Below are positions 1 through 9,284 of a stretch of 13,119 bases of DNA, piece by piece (the first letter of the stretch is position 1; each line of letters opens with the position of its first letter). The DNA lies in contig DCVY01000235.1 of assembly GCA_002327945.1 (NCBI GenBank), positions 1-13,119 on the forward strand. Reading direction: 5' to 3'. The notes beneath the pieces were generated by a model that worked only from the letters and a program-made list of their open reading frames with translations, was not told the DNA's origin and made no database searches. The position numbers and the translations under genes were made by a program. The DNA comes from Acidovorax delafieldii (lineage in GTDB: Bacteria; Pseudomonadota; Gammaproteobacteria; Burkholderiales; Burkholderiaceae_C).

Positions 1-15
1 TTCAGGTGCGTTCAT
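1..15 (-). CDS. gatB: GatB, aspartyl/glutamyl-tRNA amidotransferase subunit B (5' end only)
   Basis: Only the first five codons, reading M-N-A-P-E, lie in the window before the left edge. The ATG is at 15..13 on the minus strand, a single base after the gatA stop codon, so the two genes are expected to be translated from one message. The identity comes almost entirely from context: in many bacteria gatB directly follows gatA in a gatC-gatA-gatB operon. GatB is the subunit that binds the mischarged tRNA and phosphorylates the Glu or Asp before amide transfer. No domain can be checked here. Confidence 0.6.
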
Positions 16-16
16 G

Positions 17-1519
<1,503 letters not shown>

Positions 1520-1526
1520 GTGGGCC

Positions 1527-1826
1527 TCACTCGATCACTTTGGGCACGAGGAACAGGCCGCGCTCGACGGCGGGTGCACTCTTCTGGTTGGCTTCGCGCT
1601 GGTTGGGCTCGCTGGCCACGTCCTCGCGCAGGCGCAGGGACACGTCCTGGATGGTGGCGACGGGGTGCGCCAGGGGCGTGAGGCCCGAGGTGTCCACAGC
1701 CCGCATCTTTTCCACAATGTCAAAGAAGCCGTTCAGCTGAGTTAGCATGCGCTCACTTTCGGAGGGGGTCAATTCCAGTCGTGCCAGATTGGCGATGCGA
1801 CCGATGTCCTGGGGTGTCAGTGCCAT
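1527..1826 (-). CDS. gatC: GatC, small subunit of tRNA-dependent amidotransferase
   Basis: This is a 99-residue protein beginning [19 protein letters not shown] and ending LFLVPKVIE, both typical of GatC. GatC wraps around and stabilises the GatA-GatB interface and has no catalytic residues of its own. The reading frame is open further upstream, to an ATG at 1874. The start at 1826 is preferred because the family begins at the 'alpha-helix 1' motif (IxxLAxLEL) and the extra 16 residues ([12 protein letters not shown]...) look like translated leader. No strong Shine-Dalgarno sequence precedes either start. It is the first gene of the gatC-gatA-gatB operon and is divergent to mreB across about 215 bases. 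Confidence 0.93.
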   Translation of the reverse strand: MALTPQDIGRIANLARLELTPSESERMLTQLNGFFDIVEKMRAVDTSGLTPLAHPVATIQDVSLRLREDVASEPNQREANQKSAPAVERGLFLVPKVIE

Positions 1827-2042
1827 AAAGGAAAATGGGTGGGAAACCGGAAGTAAAACTGTGATGTCGGTCAAGCCGGAGGGAGTTATTCACAGGGGAT
1901 GGGGTATTATCCCGGCTTTGCCGCAATACCCTCTTACCACCCGGTCATTGTGCGAAAAAAGCGAAATTTGACCCCCACCCACTCCCTGACACACCCCGCG
2001 ACGGCAGGCCGAAGTGCATGCCGTGCCTGAGAGGATTTTTGA
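1827..2042. promoter_or_regulatory. Divergent intergenic region between gatC and mreB
   Basis: This 216-base spacer must carry promoters for both the leftward gat operon and the rightward mre operon. It is somewhat AT-richer than the flanking genes, with stretches around 1856-1910 and 1950-1970. TATTAT at 1905-1910, reading as GATAAT or ATAATA on the other strand, could be a -10 element in either direction. However, no good -35 hexamer sits 16-18 bases from it, and TTGACC at 1968-1973 has no -10 partner. I therefore cannot place a promoter with confidence. The mreB ribosome-binding site (GAGAGGA, 2029-2035) lies at the right end. Confidence 0.5.
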
Positions 2043-3086
<1,044 letters not shown>

Positions 3087-3221
3087 GACGCAGCCGCCTG
3101 CGCCTGCACAGGTCGCACCCTGTTTTCCATTGCATGACTGACTGCGTTCGCTTCAATGCCTTGTGTGCTCGCATCCGTGGCGCGGCGGGCGTGTTGACTG
3201 GCCTGACAACAACGATGTGCC

Positions 3222-4142
3222 ATGCCGCTCGGAACCCTTGAGCGCAGCGCGCCGCCGTTTTTCAAGCAAGGGCCTTCGGCCCTTTCCAAGCTGGCCCTCT
3301 ACAGCGCATTGGCGCTGTTTTTGATGGTGGCCGATGCGCGCTTTCAGCTCACTGGCGCGCTGCGCCAGGCGGTGGCCACCGTCCTTTACCCGGTGCAATG
3401 GCTGATGCTGCAGCCGGTCGAGTTCATCGCCCGGGGCAGTGGCTACTTCGAGTCCCTGAAAACGGCCCAGGAAGACGCCGACGCGACGCGCAGACAAATG
3501 GTCGTGATGTCGCAGCGCGCCATGCAGGCAGAGCAGTTGATGCAGGAGAACGCACGGTTGCGCCAGCTGCTGAGCCTGCGAACCCGGCTGGAAACCCCCG
3601 CCCAGGCGGCGCAGGTGATCTACGATGCGGCGGATCCCTACACCCGGCGGGTGGTGGTGGACCAGGGCAGCAGGGCCGGGGTGGAGTTGGGAGCGCCAGC
3701 GCTTGATGAGAAAGGGGTGCTGGGCCAGGTCACGCGGGTGCATCCGTTCGTGAGCGAGGTCACCTTGCTGATTGACCGCGATCAGGCCATTCCGGTACTG
3801 AATATCCGCACCGGTGTCCGTGGCGTCGCCTATGGAGACCCGGTGGCGGGCCATGCCGGTGGCCTGGAGTTGCGCTTTATGCCGGCAAACGCTGACGTCA
3901 TCGAGGGGGATCTGCTCACGACCAGCGGTGTCGATGGCGTTTATCCGCCGGGCCTGCCTGTGGCCACCGTGGTGCGCGTGGAGCGGCAGGCAGACTCTGC
4001 GTTTGCCCGCATCTATTGCACCCCCATTGCCGGGGTGCAGGGCGCCCGCCATGTGATGCTGCTCAAGCCAATGGCCGAGCCTTTGCCAGAGCGGCCCGAA
4101 CCTGCGGTGGTGCCTTCTGCCAAGAAGGGGAGTCGCAAATGA
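3222..4142 (+). CDS. mreC: MreC, periplasmic rod-shape-determining protein
   Basis: This 306-residue bitopic inner-membrane protein links cytoplasmic MreB filaments to PBP2 in the periplasm. A short cytoplasmic head is followed by one transmembrane segment at about residues 21-38 (LSKLALYSALALFLMVADA). A coiled coil runs from about 76 to 125 (SLKTAQEDADATRRQ... to MQENARLRQLLSLR). The paired beta domains lie at about 128-280, including the characteristic motif DLLTTSGVDGVYPPGLPVA at about 230-248. A basic, proline-rich tail ends in KKGSRK. The ATG at 3222 gives the expected MPLGTLERSAPPFFKQ N terminus. No strong ribosome-binding site precedes it. mreD starts 37 bases after the stop. Confidence 0.96.
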   Translation: MPLGTLERSAPPFFKQGPSALSKLALYSALALFLMVADARFQLTGALRQAVATVLYPVQWLMLQPVEFIARGSGYFESLKTAQEDADATRRQMVVMSQRAMQAEQLMQENARLRQLLSLRTRLETPAQAAQVIYDAADPYTRRVVVDQGSRAGVELGAPALDEKGVLGQVTRVHPFVSEVTLLIDRDQAIPVLNIRTGVRGVAYGDPVAGHAGGLELRFMPANADVIEGDLLTTSGVDGVYPPGLPVATVVRVERQADSAFARIYCTPIAGVQGARHVMLLKPMAEPLPERPEPAVVPSAKKGSRK

Positions 4143-4179
4143 GATACCGCAGGCCTTGCCTGCGCCAGGAGCTCGCGCC

Positions 4180-4698
4180 ATGATCATGCCGCGTGGGCAG
4201 CCACTGCTGCTGCCAGTCAATCCGGTGTTCATTGTCGCCAGCCTGCTGGCGGGGGTGGCCATCAATTTTTTGCCGCTTGGGCGGGTGGTCTGGACACCCG
4301 ATATCCTGCAGTTGCTGCTGGCGTTCTGGGTGGTGCACCAGCCCCAGCGCATTGGCATGGGCATCGCCTTCCTGCTGGGTTTGTGCATGGATGTCCACCA
4401 GTCGTCCTGGCTGGGGCAGCATGCCCTGGCCTACACGGTGCTGTCGTTTGGTGCGATGGCCATGCGCCGCCGTCTGCTGTGGTTCAGCGTTCCTTCCCAG
4501 GCGCTGCAGGTGTTCCCTTTGTTTGTCCTGGCCCATGTGGTGGAGTTGTTGCTGCGCATGGCGGGCGGCGGAATTTTCCCTGGGTTCTCGGGGCTGCTCG
4601 CGCCTGTGCTGGAGGCCTTGCTCTGGCCCTTGGCCAGCTGGGTGCTTCTGGCGCCGCAGCGGCGCCCGCCGGATCGCGACGAGAACCGGCCCTTGTGA
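4180..4698 (+). CDS. mreD: MreD, multi-pass rod-shape-determining membrane protein
   Basis: This 172-residue, very hydrophobic protein has about five predicted membrane segments, for example PVFIVASLLAGVAINFLPL, ILQLLLAFWVV, GIAFLLGLCMDV, LFVLAHVVELLL and LLWPLASWVLLA. MreD belongs to the elongasome and associates with MreC. The pattern FLLGLCMDVHQSSWLGQHALAY is the recognisable core of the family, since MreD proteins carry a 'GLxxD...LG..a' motif there. The ATG at 4180 is chosen because AGGAG at 4167-4171 lies eight bases upstream. A TTG eight codons earlier and an ATG two codons later are less well placed. It sits between mreC (37-base gap) and mrdA (99-base gap). Confidence 0.93.
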   Translation: MIMPRGQPLLLPVNPVFIVASLLAGVAINFLPLGRVVWTPDILQLLLAFWVVHQPQRIGMGIAFLLGLCMDVHQSSWLGQHALAYTVLSFGAMAMRRRLLWFSVPSQALQVFPLFVLAHVVELLLRMAGGGIFPGFSGLLAPVLEALLWPLASWVLLAPQRRPPDRDENRPL

Positions 4699-4797
4699 GG
4701 GATCTGCGAGCATGACGGGATGTGCCGTGTCACTTTCTGAAGCCTTGCCGGCTGTGGCTTGCCTGTGCGGCGCGCACGCTGCCAAGGGGTGGATGCG

Positions 4798-6765
4798 ATG
4801 ACGGAATTGCGCAATGCCGAGGCCGATGCATCGCGGTTTCGCACGCGCGTCGTGGTGGTGGGCGCGGTGGTCTTTCTGGCGTTCTGCCTGATCGTCGCCC
4901 GGCTGCTGTTTTTGCAGGTGGTACGGCACGAAGACCTCGCGGCGCAGGCGGAGAGCAACCGCACTGCGATCATCCCGATTGTTCCCAACCGCGGTCTTAT
5001 CCTGGACCGCAACGGCGTGGTGCTGGCGACCAACTATGCGGCCTACACCCTCGAAATCACGCCCGCGCGGGCGGGAGCGCTGGACGAAACGATGGATGGG
5101 TTGTCGCAGATTGTGGAGATTCAGGCGCGGGATCGCCGCCGCTTCAAGCGGCTGATGGAAGAGTCGCGCAATTTCGAATCGCTGCCCATCCGAACCCGCC
5201 TGACCGACGAGGAGGTGGCGCGCTTCACGGCGCAGCGCTACCGCTTCCCCGGTGTGGACATCAAGGCGCGGCTTTTTCGCAACTATCCCTTCGGTGATGT
5301 GGCCAGCCACGCGATTGGCTACATCGGGCGCATCAACCAAACGGAAAAAGCCCGCATACAAGACTCTGACAACGAGGCCAACTACCGGGGTACCGAATAC
5401 ATCGGCAAGCTGGGCATTGAGCAGAGTTATGAAGCGGCGTTGCACGGCGCCACGGGCGTGGAGCAAATGGAGACATCGGCGGGCGGCCGGGCCGTGCGCA
5501 AGCTGTCGGGCCATGCGGCCACGCCCGGCGACAGCGTGATGCTGTCGATCGACATCAAGCTGCAAAAGCTCATCGAAGAGTTGTACGGAACCCGTCGCGG
5601 CGCACTGGTGGCCATCGACCCCCGCAATGGCGAAATCCTGGCGCTGGTGAGCAAGCCCACGTTCGACCCCAACCTGTTTGTCGAGGGGATCGATGTGGAA
5701 AACTGGACCGCACTCAATGAGTCCATCGACAAGCCCCTGCTGAACCGTGCCTTGCGCGGCACCTACCCGCCAGGCTCGACCTACAAGCCTTTCATGGCGC
5801 TCGCCGCGCTGCAGCTGGGCAAGCGCCCGGCCAGCCTGGTGGTGAACGATCCGGGCTTCTACACTTTTGGCGGCCGCACCTTTCGCAGCCACGAGGGGGG
5901 CTTGGGCGGGGTGGACATGCAGCGGGCCATTCAGTTCTCCAGCAACACCTATTTTTATTCGTTGGCCGTGGACATCGGGGTGGACGCCATCCACGACTTC
6001 ATGCAACCGCTGGGTTTTGGCCAGTCCACCGGCATTGACCTCAATGGCGAGGTGCGCGGCACCTTGCCCAGCACCGACTGGAAGCGCAACGCCTACAAGC
6101 GCGCCGATATGAAGCGCTGGTTCCCGGGCGAAACCGTGTCGCTGGGCATCGGCCAGGGCTACAACAACTTCACCATGCTGCAACTGGCGCTGGCGCAGGC
6201 CACCATGGTCAATGGCGGAACCCGCTACCGCCCGCACATGGCCAAGGCCGTGAAGAACGCGGTCACCGGGGCGGTGACGGAGATCGTTCAGCCACCGGGC
6301 GAAAACCTGGGCTATCTTCCCAAGAACGTGGACATCGTGCGCAATGCGATGGTGGCCGTGAACAAGGGGGGCACCGGCACACGCGTGTTTGCGGGGGCAC
6401 CTTACACCTCGGGGGGCAAGACCGGCACGGCCCAGGCGGTGAGCCTGGGGCAGAACGTGCGCTACAACGCCAAGGCGCTGGAGGAGCACCAGCGCGACCA
6501 CTCGCTCTTCACTGCGTTCGCGCCCGCTGAAGCCCCGACGATTGCGCTGGCACTGATCGTCGAAAACGCCGGTTTTGGCGCCGCGCACGCCGCGCCCATT
6601 GCACGCCGCGTGTTCGACTACTGGCTGCTCGGGGAATATCCGAGCGAGGCAGACATCGCGGCCGTGCAGAAGGGGCAGGCCTCCGCGCCGATTGGCAATC
6701 CGCGCAAGGCCAGCGAAGTGCCCCTGGTTGCGCCAGAGTCCTCTCAATCTAAAAACGGCCGTTGA
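4798..6765 (+). CDS. mrdA: PBP2 (MrdA), elongasome peptidoglycan transpeptidase
   Basis: This 655-residue class B penicillin-binding protein cross-links peptidoglycan during cell elongation. It has a short cytoplasmic tail and one transmembrane anchor at about residues 18-40 (VVVVGAVVFLAFCLIVARLL). The pedestal domain follows (IVPNRGLILDRNGVVLA at about 60-76). The transpeptidase domain has nucleophile Ser327 in the S-T-Y-K motif (327-330), Ser381-Ser-Asn383, and Lys541-Thr-Gly543, so all three active-site motifs are intact. The ATG at 4798 is preferred over the TTG 13 codons upstream because AAGGGG (4784-4789) lies eight bases before it and the family starts close to the anchor. It is the last gene of the mre operon here. 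The frequent partner rodA (mrdB) is not downstream, so the matching glycosyltransferase must be elsewhere. Confidence 0.97.
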   Translation: MTELRNAEADASRFRTRVVVVGAVVFLAFCLIVARLLFLQVVRHEDLAAQAESNRTAIIPIVPNRGLILDRNGVVLATNYAAYTLEITPARAGALDETMDGLSQIVEIQARDRRRFKRLMEESRNFESLPIRTRLTDEEVARFTAQRYRFPGVDIKARLFRNYPFGDVASHAIGYIGRINQTEKARIQDSDNEANYRGTEYIGKLGIEQSYEAALHGATGVEQMETSAGGRAVRKLSGHAATPGDSVMLSIDIKLQKLIEELYGTRRGALVAIDPRNGEILALVSKPTFDPNLFVEGIDVENWTALNESIDKPLLNRALRGTYPPGSTYKPFMALAALQLGKRPASLVVNDPGFYTFGGRTFRSHEGGLGGVDMQRAIQFSSNTYFYSLAVDIGVDAIHDFMQPLGFGQSTGIDLNGEVRGTLPSTDWKRNAYKRADMKRWFPGETVSLGIGQGYNNFTMLQLALAQATMVNGGTRYRPHMAKAVKNAVTGAVTEIVQPPGENLGYLPKNVDIVRNAMVAVNKGGTGTRVFAGAPYTSGGKTGTAQAVSLGQNVRYNAKALEEHQRDHSLFTAFAPAEAPTIALALIVENAGFGAAHAAPIARRVFDYWLLGEYPSEADIAAVQKGQASAPIGNPRKASEVPLVAPESSQSKNGR

Positions 6766-6784
6766 ACGCACCCTATAAACGGCT
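6751..6784 (-). terminator. Weak minus-strand hairpin with T5 tract after the TauE-like ORF
   Basis: Reading leftward, GCCGTT (6783..6778) can pair with AACGGC (6763..6758) around a 14-base loop, followed after two bases by five T (the A-run at 6751-6755). It starts inside the stop codon of the TauE-like ORF at 6783-7001 and overlaps the last codons of mrdA. If real, it ends leftward transcripts. The six-base stem and long loop make it a weak candidate. Confidence 0.25.
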
Positions 6785-7001
6785 AAAACCCGATATTCAC
6801 GCGGGTTGCAACCGTTTTCTTGTCGCTGCGGAGCAGTTTCAGATGGGTGAGCATGACAAAAGCAAGAATCTCAACGCCAGCAAAGACTGGCACGACTTTT
6901 TCGGTTGTAACTGTTTTTGGGATCACCAGCCCCCCACCGCCCACAACCGCATCCAAAAGACCTGCGAGCAGCGAGGTCAGGGCGATGAAAATCCATTCCA
7001 T
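6783..7001 (-). pseudogene. Truncated TauE/SafE (TSUP) permease remnant with unrelated tail
   Basis: This is a 72-codon open frame on the minus strand. Its first 27 or so residues (MEWIFIALTSLLAGLLDAV, then VGGGGLV) closely resemble the start of TauE/SafE-family anion permeases, whose first membrane helix ends in a D-x-x-x-GGGG-L motif. Full family members are usually around 250 residues. From residue 28 on (IPKTVTTEKVV... LLRSDKKTVATRVNIGF) I see no family resemblance, although VVPVFAGVEILAFVMLTHL is hydrophobic enough to be a membrane segment. The coding DNA of the tail is clearly AT-richer than the head. The frame also stays open seven codons upstream to a GTG at 7022. The best reading is a deletion remnant fused to other DNA, but a short expressed two-helix membrane protein cannot be excluded. 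There is no clear ribosome-binding site. Confidence 0.45.
6787..6820 (+). terminator. Weak hairpin after mrdA, possible terminator
   Basis: AACCCG (6787-6792) and CGGGTT (6802-6807) can pair as a six-base stem around a nine-base loop. After six more bases comes GTTTTCTT (6813-6820). The position, about 20 bases after the mrdA stop, suits an operon terminator. However, the stem is short and the T-tract is not adjacent, so it may not function. Confidence 0.25.
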
Positions 7002-7082
7002 GGCTGGATTTTCGCACCCCACTTGCTATTGATTTGGTACCGGTCTGCGCCGTGGTTCGGGTGGTGTGCGCGCAAAACGGGC

Positions 7083-7113
7083 AAGAAAAAAGGCGCTGGG
7101 ATCACCAGCGCCT
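7083..7113 (-). terminator. Rho-independent terminator, leftward
   Basis: AGGCGCTGG (7091-7099) and CCAGCGCCT (7105-7113) form a perfect nine-base stem with the five-base loop GATCA. Reading on the minus strand the stem runs straight into a T-tract (the A-run 7086-7091, then CTT). This is a textbook intrinsic terminator for transcripts travelling left. The only leftward gene upstream of it is the GMC oxidoreductase, whose stop lies about 220 bases away. On the plus strand no T-tract follows the stem, so it is one-directional. Confidence 0.75.
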
Positions 7114-7335
7114 GAAAAAAGAATGCACCTCGGTGGGTGCTTTGAATTTGATTGTTGGTAGAGATGTCTCCTCGGCCCCTCGCTTGGCACACCGAAGCGC
7201 GCTTTCGAGTGGTGCAACTTTAGCGGCCGCACTGCAGTGGTGCATTGGGAGTTTCCCGCATCCGGGCGGTGTGTTGTCGGGCGGGAACGGGCCATGGGGC
7301 GGTGGCCCGGTGCATACCGGAATGGCCCACCCGCA
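7114..7335. other. Non-coding stretch downstream of the GMC oxidoreductase
   Basis: These 222 bases lie between the leftward terminator and the GMC stop codon and probably form a long 3' untranslated region. I see no credible gene. Short open frames on both strands lack family character and start signals. Small structures are present: GCACC/GGTGC arms at 7125-7129 and 7136-7140, and the heptamer TGGTGCA twice in the same orientation (7210-7216 and 7238-7244). None can be given a role from sequence alone. Confidence 0.5.
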
Positions 7336-9012
7336 TCACGCAAGCTGACGCTGCTGCAGGATCCACTCAGCGGCCTTCTCGGCCAGCATCAGGGTGGGGG
7401 AGTTGGTGTTGCCGCTGGTGATGGTGGGCATGGCCCCTGCGTCCACCACCCGCAGCCCGGCAATACCGCGCACGCGCAACCGCGCATCGAGCACCGCCAT
7501 CGGGTCGCCATCGCGCCCCATCTTGGTTGTGCCCACGGGATGGAAGATGGTGGTGGCAATGTCGCCGGCCAGGCGGGCGAGGTCTTCGTCGCTCTCGAAT
7601 TGCACACCGGGTTTCCATTCCTGGGGCTGGTAAGGGCTCAGCGCGGCCTGCGCCACAATGCGGCGCGTGACGCGCAGGCTGTCTGCCGCCACCTTGCGGT
7701 CTTCGGGCGTGCTGAGGTAGCGGGGGGCAATGGCAGGCGCGTCCTGAAAGCGGCCTGACTTGATCTGCACACTACCCCGGCTGGTGGGGTTGAGGTTGCA
7801 GACACTGGCCGTGAAGGCCGGAAAGTTGTGCAGCGGCTCGCCAAACGCATCCAGCGACAGCGGCTGCACGTGGTACTCGATGTTGGGCCAGGGCTGGTCG
7901 GGGCTGCTGCGCGTGAAGGCGCCGAGCTGCGAGGGCGCCATGCTCATGGGGCCGCTGCGCTTGAAGGCGTATTCCAGCCCGATCTTGGCCTTGCCCCACA
8001 GCGTGTTGGCCATGGTGTTGAGTGTGCTCACGCCCTGCACCTTGAACACGGTGCGGATCTGCAGGTGGTCTTGCAGGTTGGCGCCCACGCCCGGCAGGTC
8101 GTGCACCACGTCAATGCCATGCTGGCGCAGCAGTGCTGCGGGGCCGATGCCCGACAGCTGCAGCAACTGGGGCGAGTTGACCGCGCCGGCGCTCAGGATG
8201 ACTTCTTGCGTGGCGCTGGCGGTCACCATCTCGTGGCCGTCCCACACCTGCACGCCGGTGCAGCGTTGGCTGCCATCCGGCTGGGTCTCGATGATGAGCT
8301 GGGTCGCCTGCGCGGCGGTCCACATCTCGAAATTGGGGCGGCCGTAGCAGGTGGGGCGCAGGAAGGCCTTGGCAGTGTTCCAGCGCCAGCCATTTTTCTG
8401 GTTGACCTCGAAGTAGCCCACGCCTTCGTTGCTGCCGCCGTTGAAATCATCGGTGGCCGCAATGCCCGCCTGCTGCGCGGCCAGCGCAAAAGCATCGAGC
8501 AGATCCCAGCGCAGACGCTGCTTTTCCACGCGCCACTCGCCCGTGCCGCCGGTGCTCTTGTTGCCGTGCAGGTGTTTGAAATTTTCGTTCACGCCGTCTG
8601 GCTGATCGAGGCGCCAGTGGTCTTCGTGGCGCCGGAAATAGGGCAGGGTGTTGTCCCAGCGCCAGCTGTCGTCGCCCGTGAGTTCGGCCCAGTGGTCGTA
8701 GTCGCGAGCCTGGCCGCGCATGTAGATCATGCCGTTGATGCTGCTGCAGCCGCCCAGCGTCTTGCCGCGCGGGTAGCGCAGGGTGCGGCCGTTCAGGCCC
8801 GCGTCGGGTTCGGTGTTGTAGAGCCAGTCGGTGCGCGGGTTGCCAATGCAGTAAAGGTAGCCCAAGGGGATGTGGATCCAGTGGTAGTCGTCCTTGCGTC
8901 CGGCCTCGATGAGCAGCACGCGGTTGCGGCCATCGGCACTCAGACGGTTGCAGAGCAGGGCGCCGGCGGTGCCGCCGCCGATGATGATGTAGTCAAACGT
9001 GGTGTCGCTCAT
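7336..9012 (-). CDS. GMC-family FAD oxidoreductase, choline dehydrogenase-like
   Basis: This 558-residue flavoprotein of the glucose-methanol-choline family oxidises an alcohol group using FAD. The N-terminal Rossmann FAD motif is G12-G-G-T-A-G17 after FDYIII, with E37-A-G further on. GMC signature 1 lies at about 82-100 (RGKTLGGCSSINGMIYMRG) and signature 2 at about 276-290 (GAVNSPQLLQLSGIG). The catalytic pair is His491 in FHPVGTTKMG and Asn535 in SGNTNSPT, 44 residues apart as in choline oxidase. The start at MSDTTFDYIIIGG (9012) is chosen because the nucleotide-binding fold begins there. The open frame upstream (67 more codons) reads as leader. No signal peptide is visible, so it is probably cytoplasmic. 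It resembles BetA, but neither betB nor betI is nearby, so the substrate is open: choline, a polyethylene glycol or another alcohol. It is transcribed away from the MCE transporter operon. Confidence 0.92.
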   Translation of the reverse strand: MSDTTFDYIIIGGGTAGALLCNRLSADGRNRVLLIEAGRKDDYHWIHIPLGYLYCIGNPRTDWLYNTEPDAGLNGRTLRYPRGKTLGGCSSINGMIYMRGQARDYDHWAELTGDDSWRWDNTLPYFRRHEDHWRLDQPDGVNENFKHLHGNKSTGGTGEWRVEKQRLRWDLLDAFALAAQQAGIAATDDFNGGSNEGVGYFEVNQKNGWRWNTAKAFLRPTCYGRPNFEMWTAAQATQLIIETQPDGSQRCTGVQVWDGHEMVTASATQEVILSAGAVNSPQLLQLSGIGPAALLRQHGIDVVHDLPGVGANLQDHLQIRTVFKVQGVSTLNTMANTLWGKAKIGLEYAFKRSGPMSMAPSQLGAFTRSSPDQPWPNIEYHVQPLSLDAFGEPLHNFPAFTASVCNLNPTSRGSVQIKSGRFQDAPAIAPRYLSTPEDRKVAADSLRVTRRIVAQAALSPYQPQEWKPGVQFESDEDLARLAGDIATTIFHPVGTTKMGRDGDPMAVLDARLRVRGIAGLRVVDAGAMPTITSGNTNSPTLMLAEKAAEWILQQRQLA

Positions 9013-9138
9013 GGGATGGATGCTGGCTGCGGCAGTGCGCGGAACCAGAAAGTGGTCTGAGCACCATTGTGCGGCGTGCAACCCAACTGTCGAGGGGGGC
9101 ATGCGAATTGCTACGCAACTTGTAGCTAATGACGCTTG

Positions 9139-9168
9139 TTCATATTGCGCTAGCAGCCGATTTGACAA
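9139..9168 (-). promoter_or_regulatory. Candidate promoter for the GMC oxidoreductase
   Basis: Reading leftward, TTGTCA (9168..9163) is a five-of-six match to a sigma-70 -35 box. After 18 bases TATGAA (9144..9139) is a four-of-six -10 box. This would give an untranslated leader of about 120 bases before the ATG at 9012. It is only a consensus match in a region that is AT-richer than its surroundings. Confidence 0.35.
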
Positions 9169-9172
9169 TAAT
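9145..9172 (+). promoter_or_regulatory. Candidate promoter for the MCE transporter operon
   Basis: TTGCGC (9145-9150), a 16-base spacer and AATAAT (9167-9172, five of six to TATAAT) could drive the rightward operon, about 105 bases before the chosen permease start. The -35 match is poor. A perfect TTGACA at 9162-9167 lies next to it but has no suitable -10 downstream. The overlap with the leftward candidate suggests back-to-back promoters. Confidence 0.25.
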
Positions 9173-9284
9173 TGCATGCATGGGGCTGGTGGCAGTGCTT
9201 GTGTGCGGTGCACTGCCCCGGCACGAGCCGTTGGTGCCGTGCCCTTGTTTTTTACCCACCCTGGTGGCTTGCGCCATCCCGTTC

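Noticed and set aside
3153..4388. A 411-codon minus-strand frame opposite mreC and mreD
   Set aside because: It is Gln/His/Arg-rich shadow with no motif and overlaps two solid genes.
4063..6771. A 902-codon open frame on the minus strand opposite the end of mreC, mreD and mrdA
   Set aside because: It is a mirror of GC-rich coding DNA. It crosses three well-recognised genes, is rich in His, Arg, Gln and Ala with no domain pattern, and has no start context.
6756..6920. Integron attC-like or phage attachment site in the AT-rich island
   Set aside because: The GTTGCAAC/GTTGTAAC motifs are suggestive, but the required RYYYAAC...GTTRRRY arrangement is absent. No integrase gene and no flanking duplicated core were found.
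7185..7244. Possible NtrC/sigma-54 control signals (TTGGCACA at 7184-7191 and two TGGTGCA half-sites)
   Set aside because: The -24/-12 spacing is wrong, with no GC ten bases after GG. The half-sites face the same way instead of forming a dyad, and no gene lies appropriately downstream.
7828..9060. A 410-codon plus-strand frame opposite the GMC oxidoreductase
   Set aside because: It shows antisense shadow composition and no family features. The GMC gene has all its signatures on the minus strand.
9129..9284. Upstream extension of the permease gene from an ATG at 9129
   Set aside because: It would add 52 residues with no STAS or MlaE character and run through the promoter-like region. It cannot be fully excluded because neither start has a strong ribosome-binding site.
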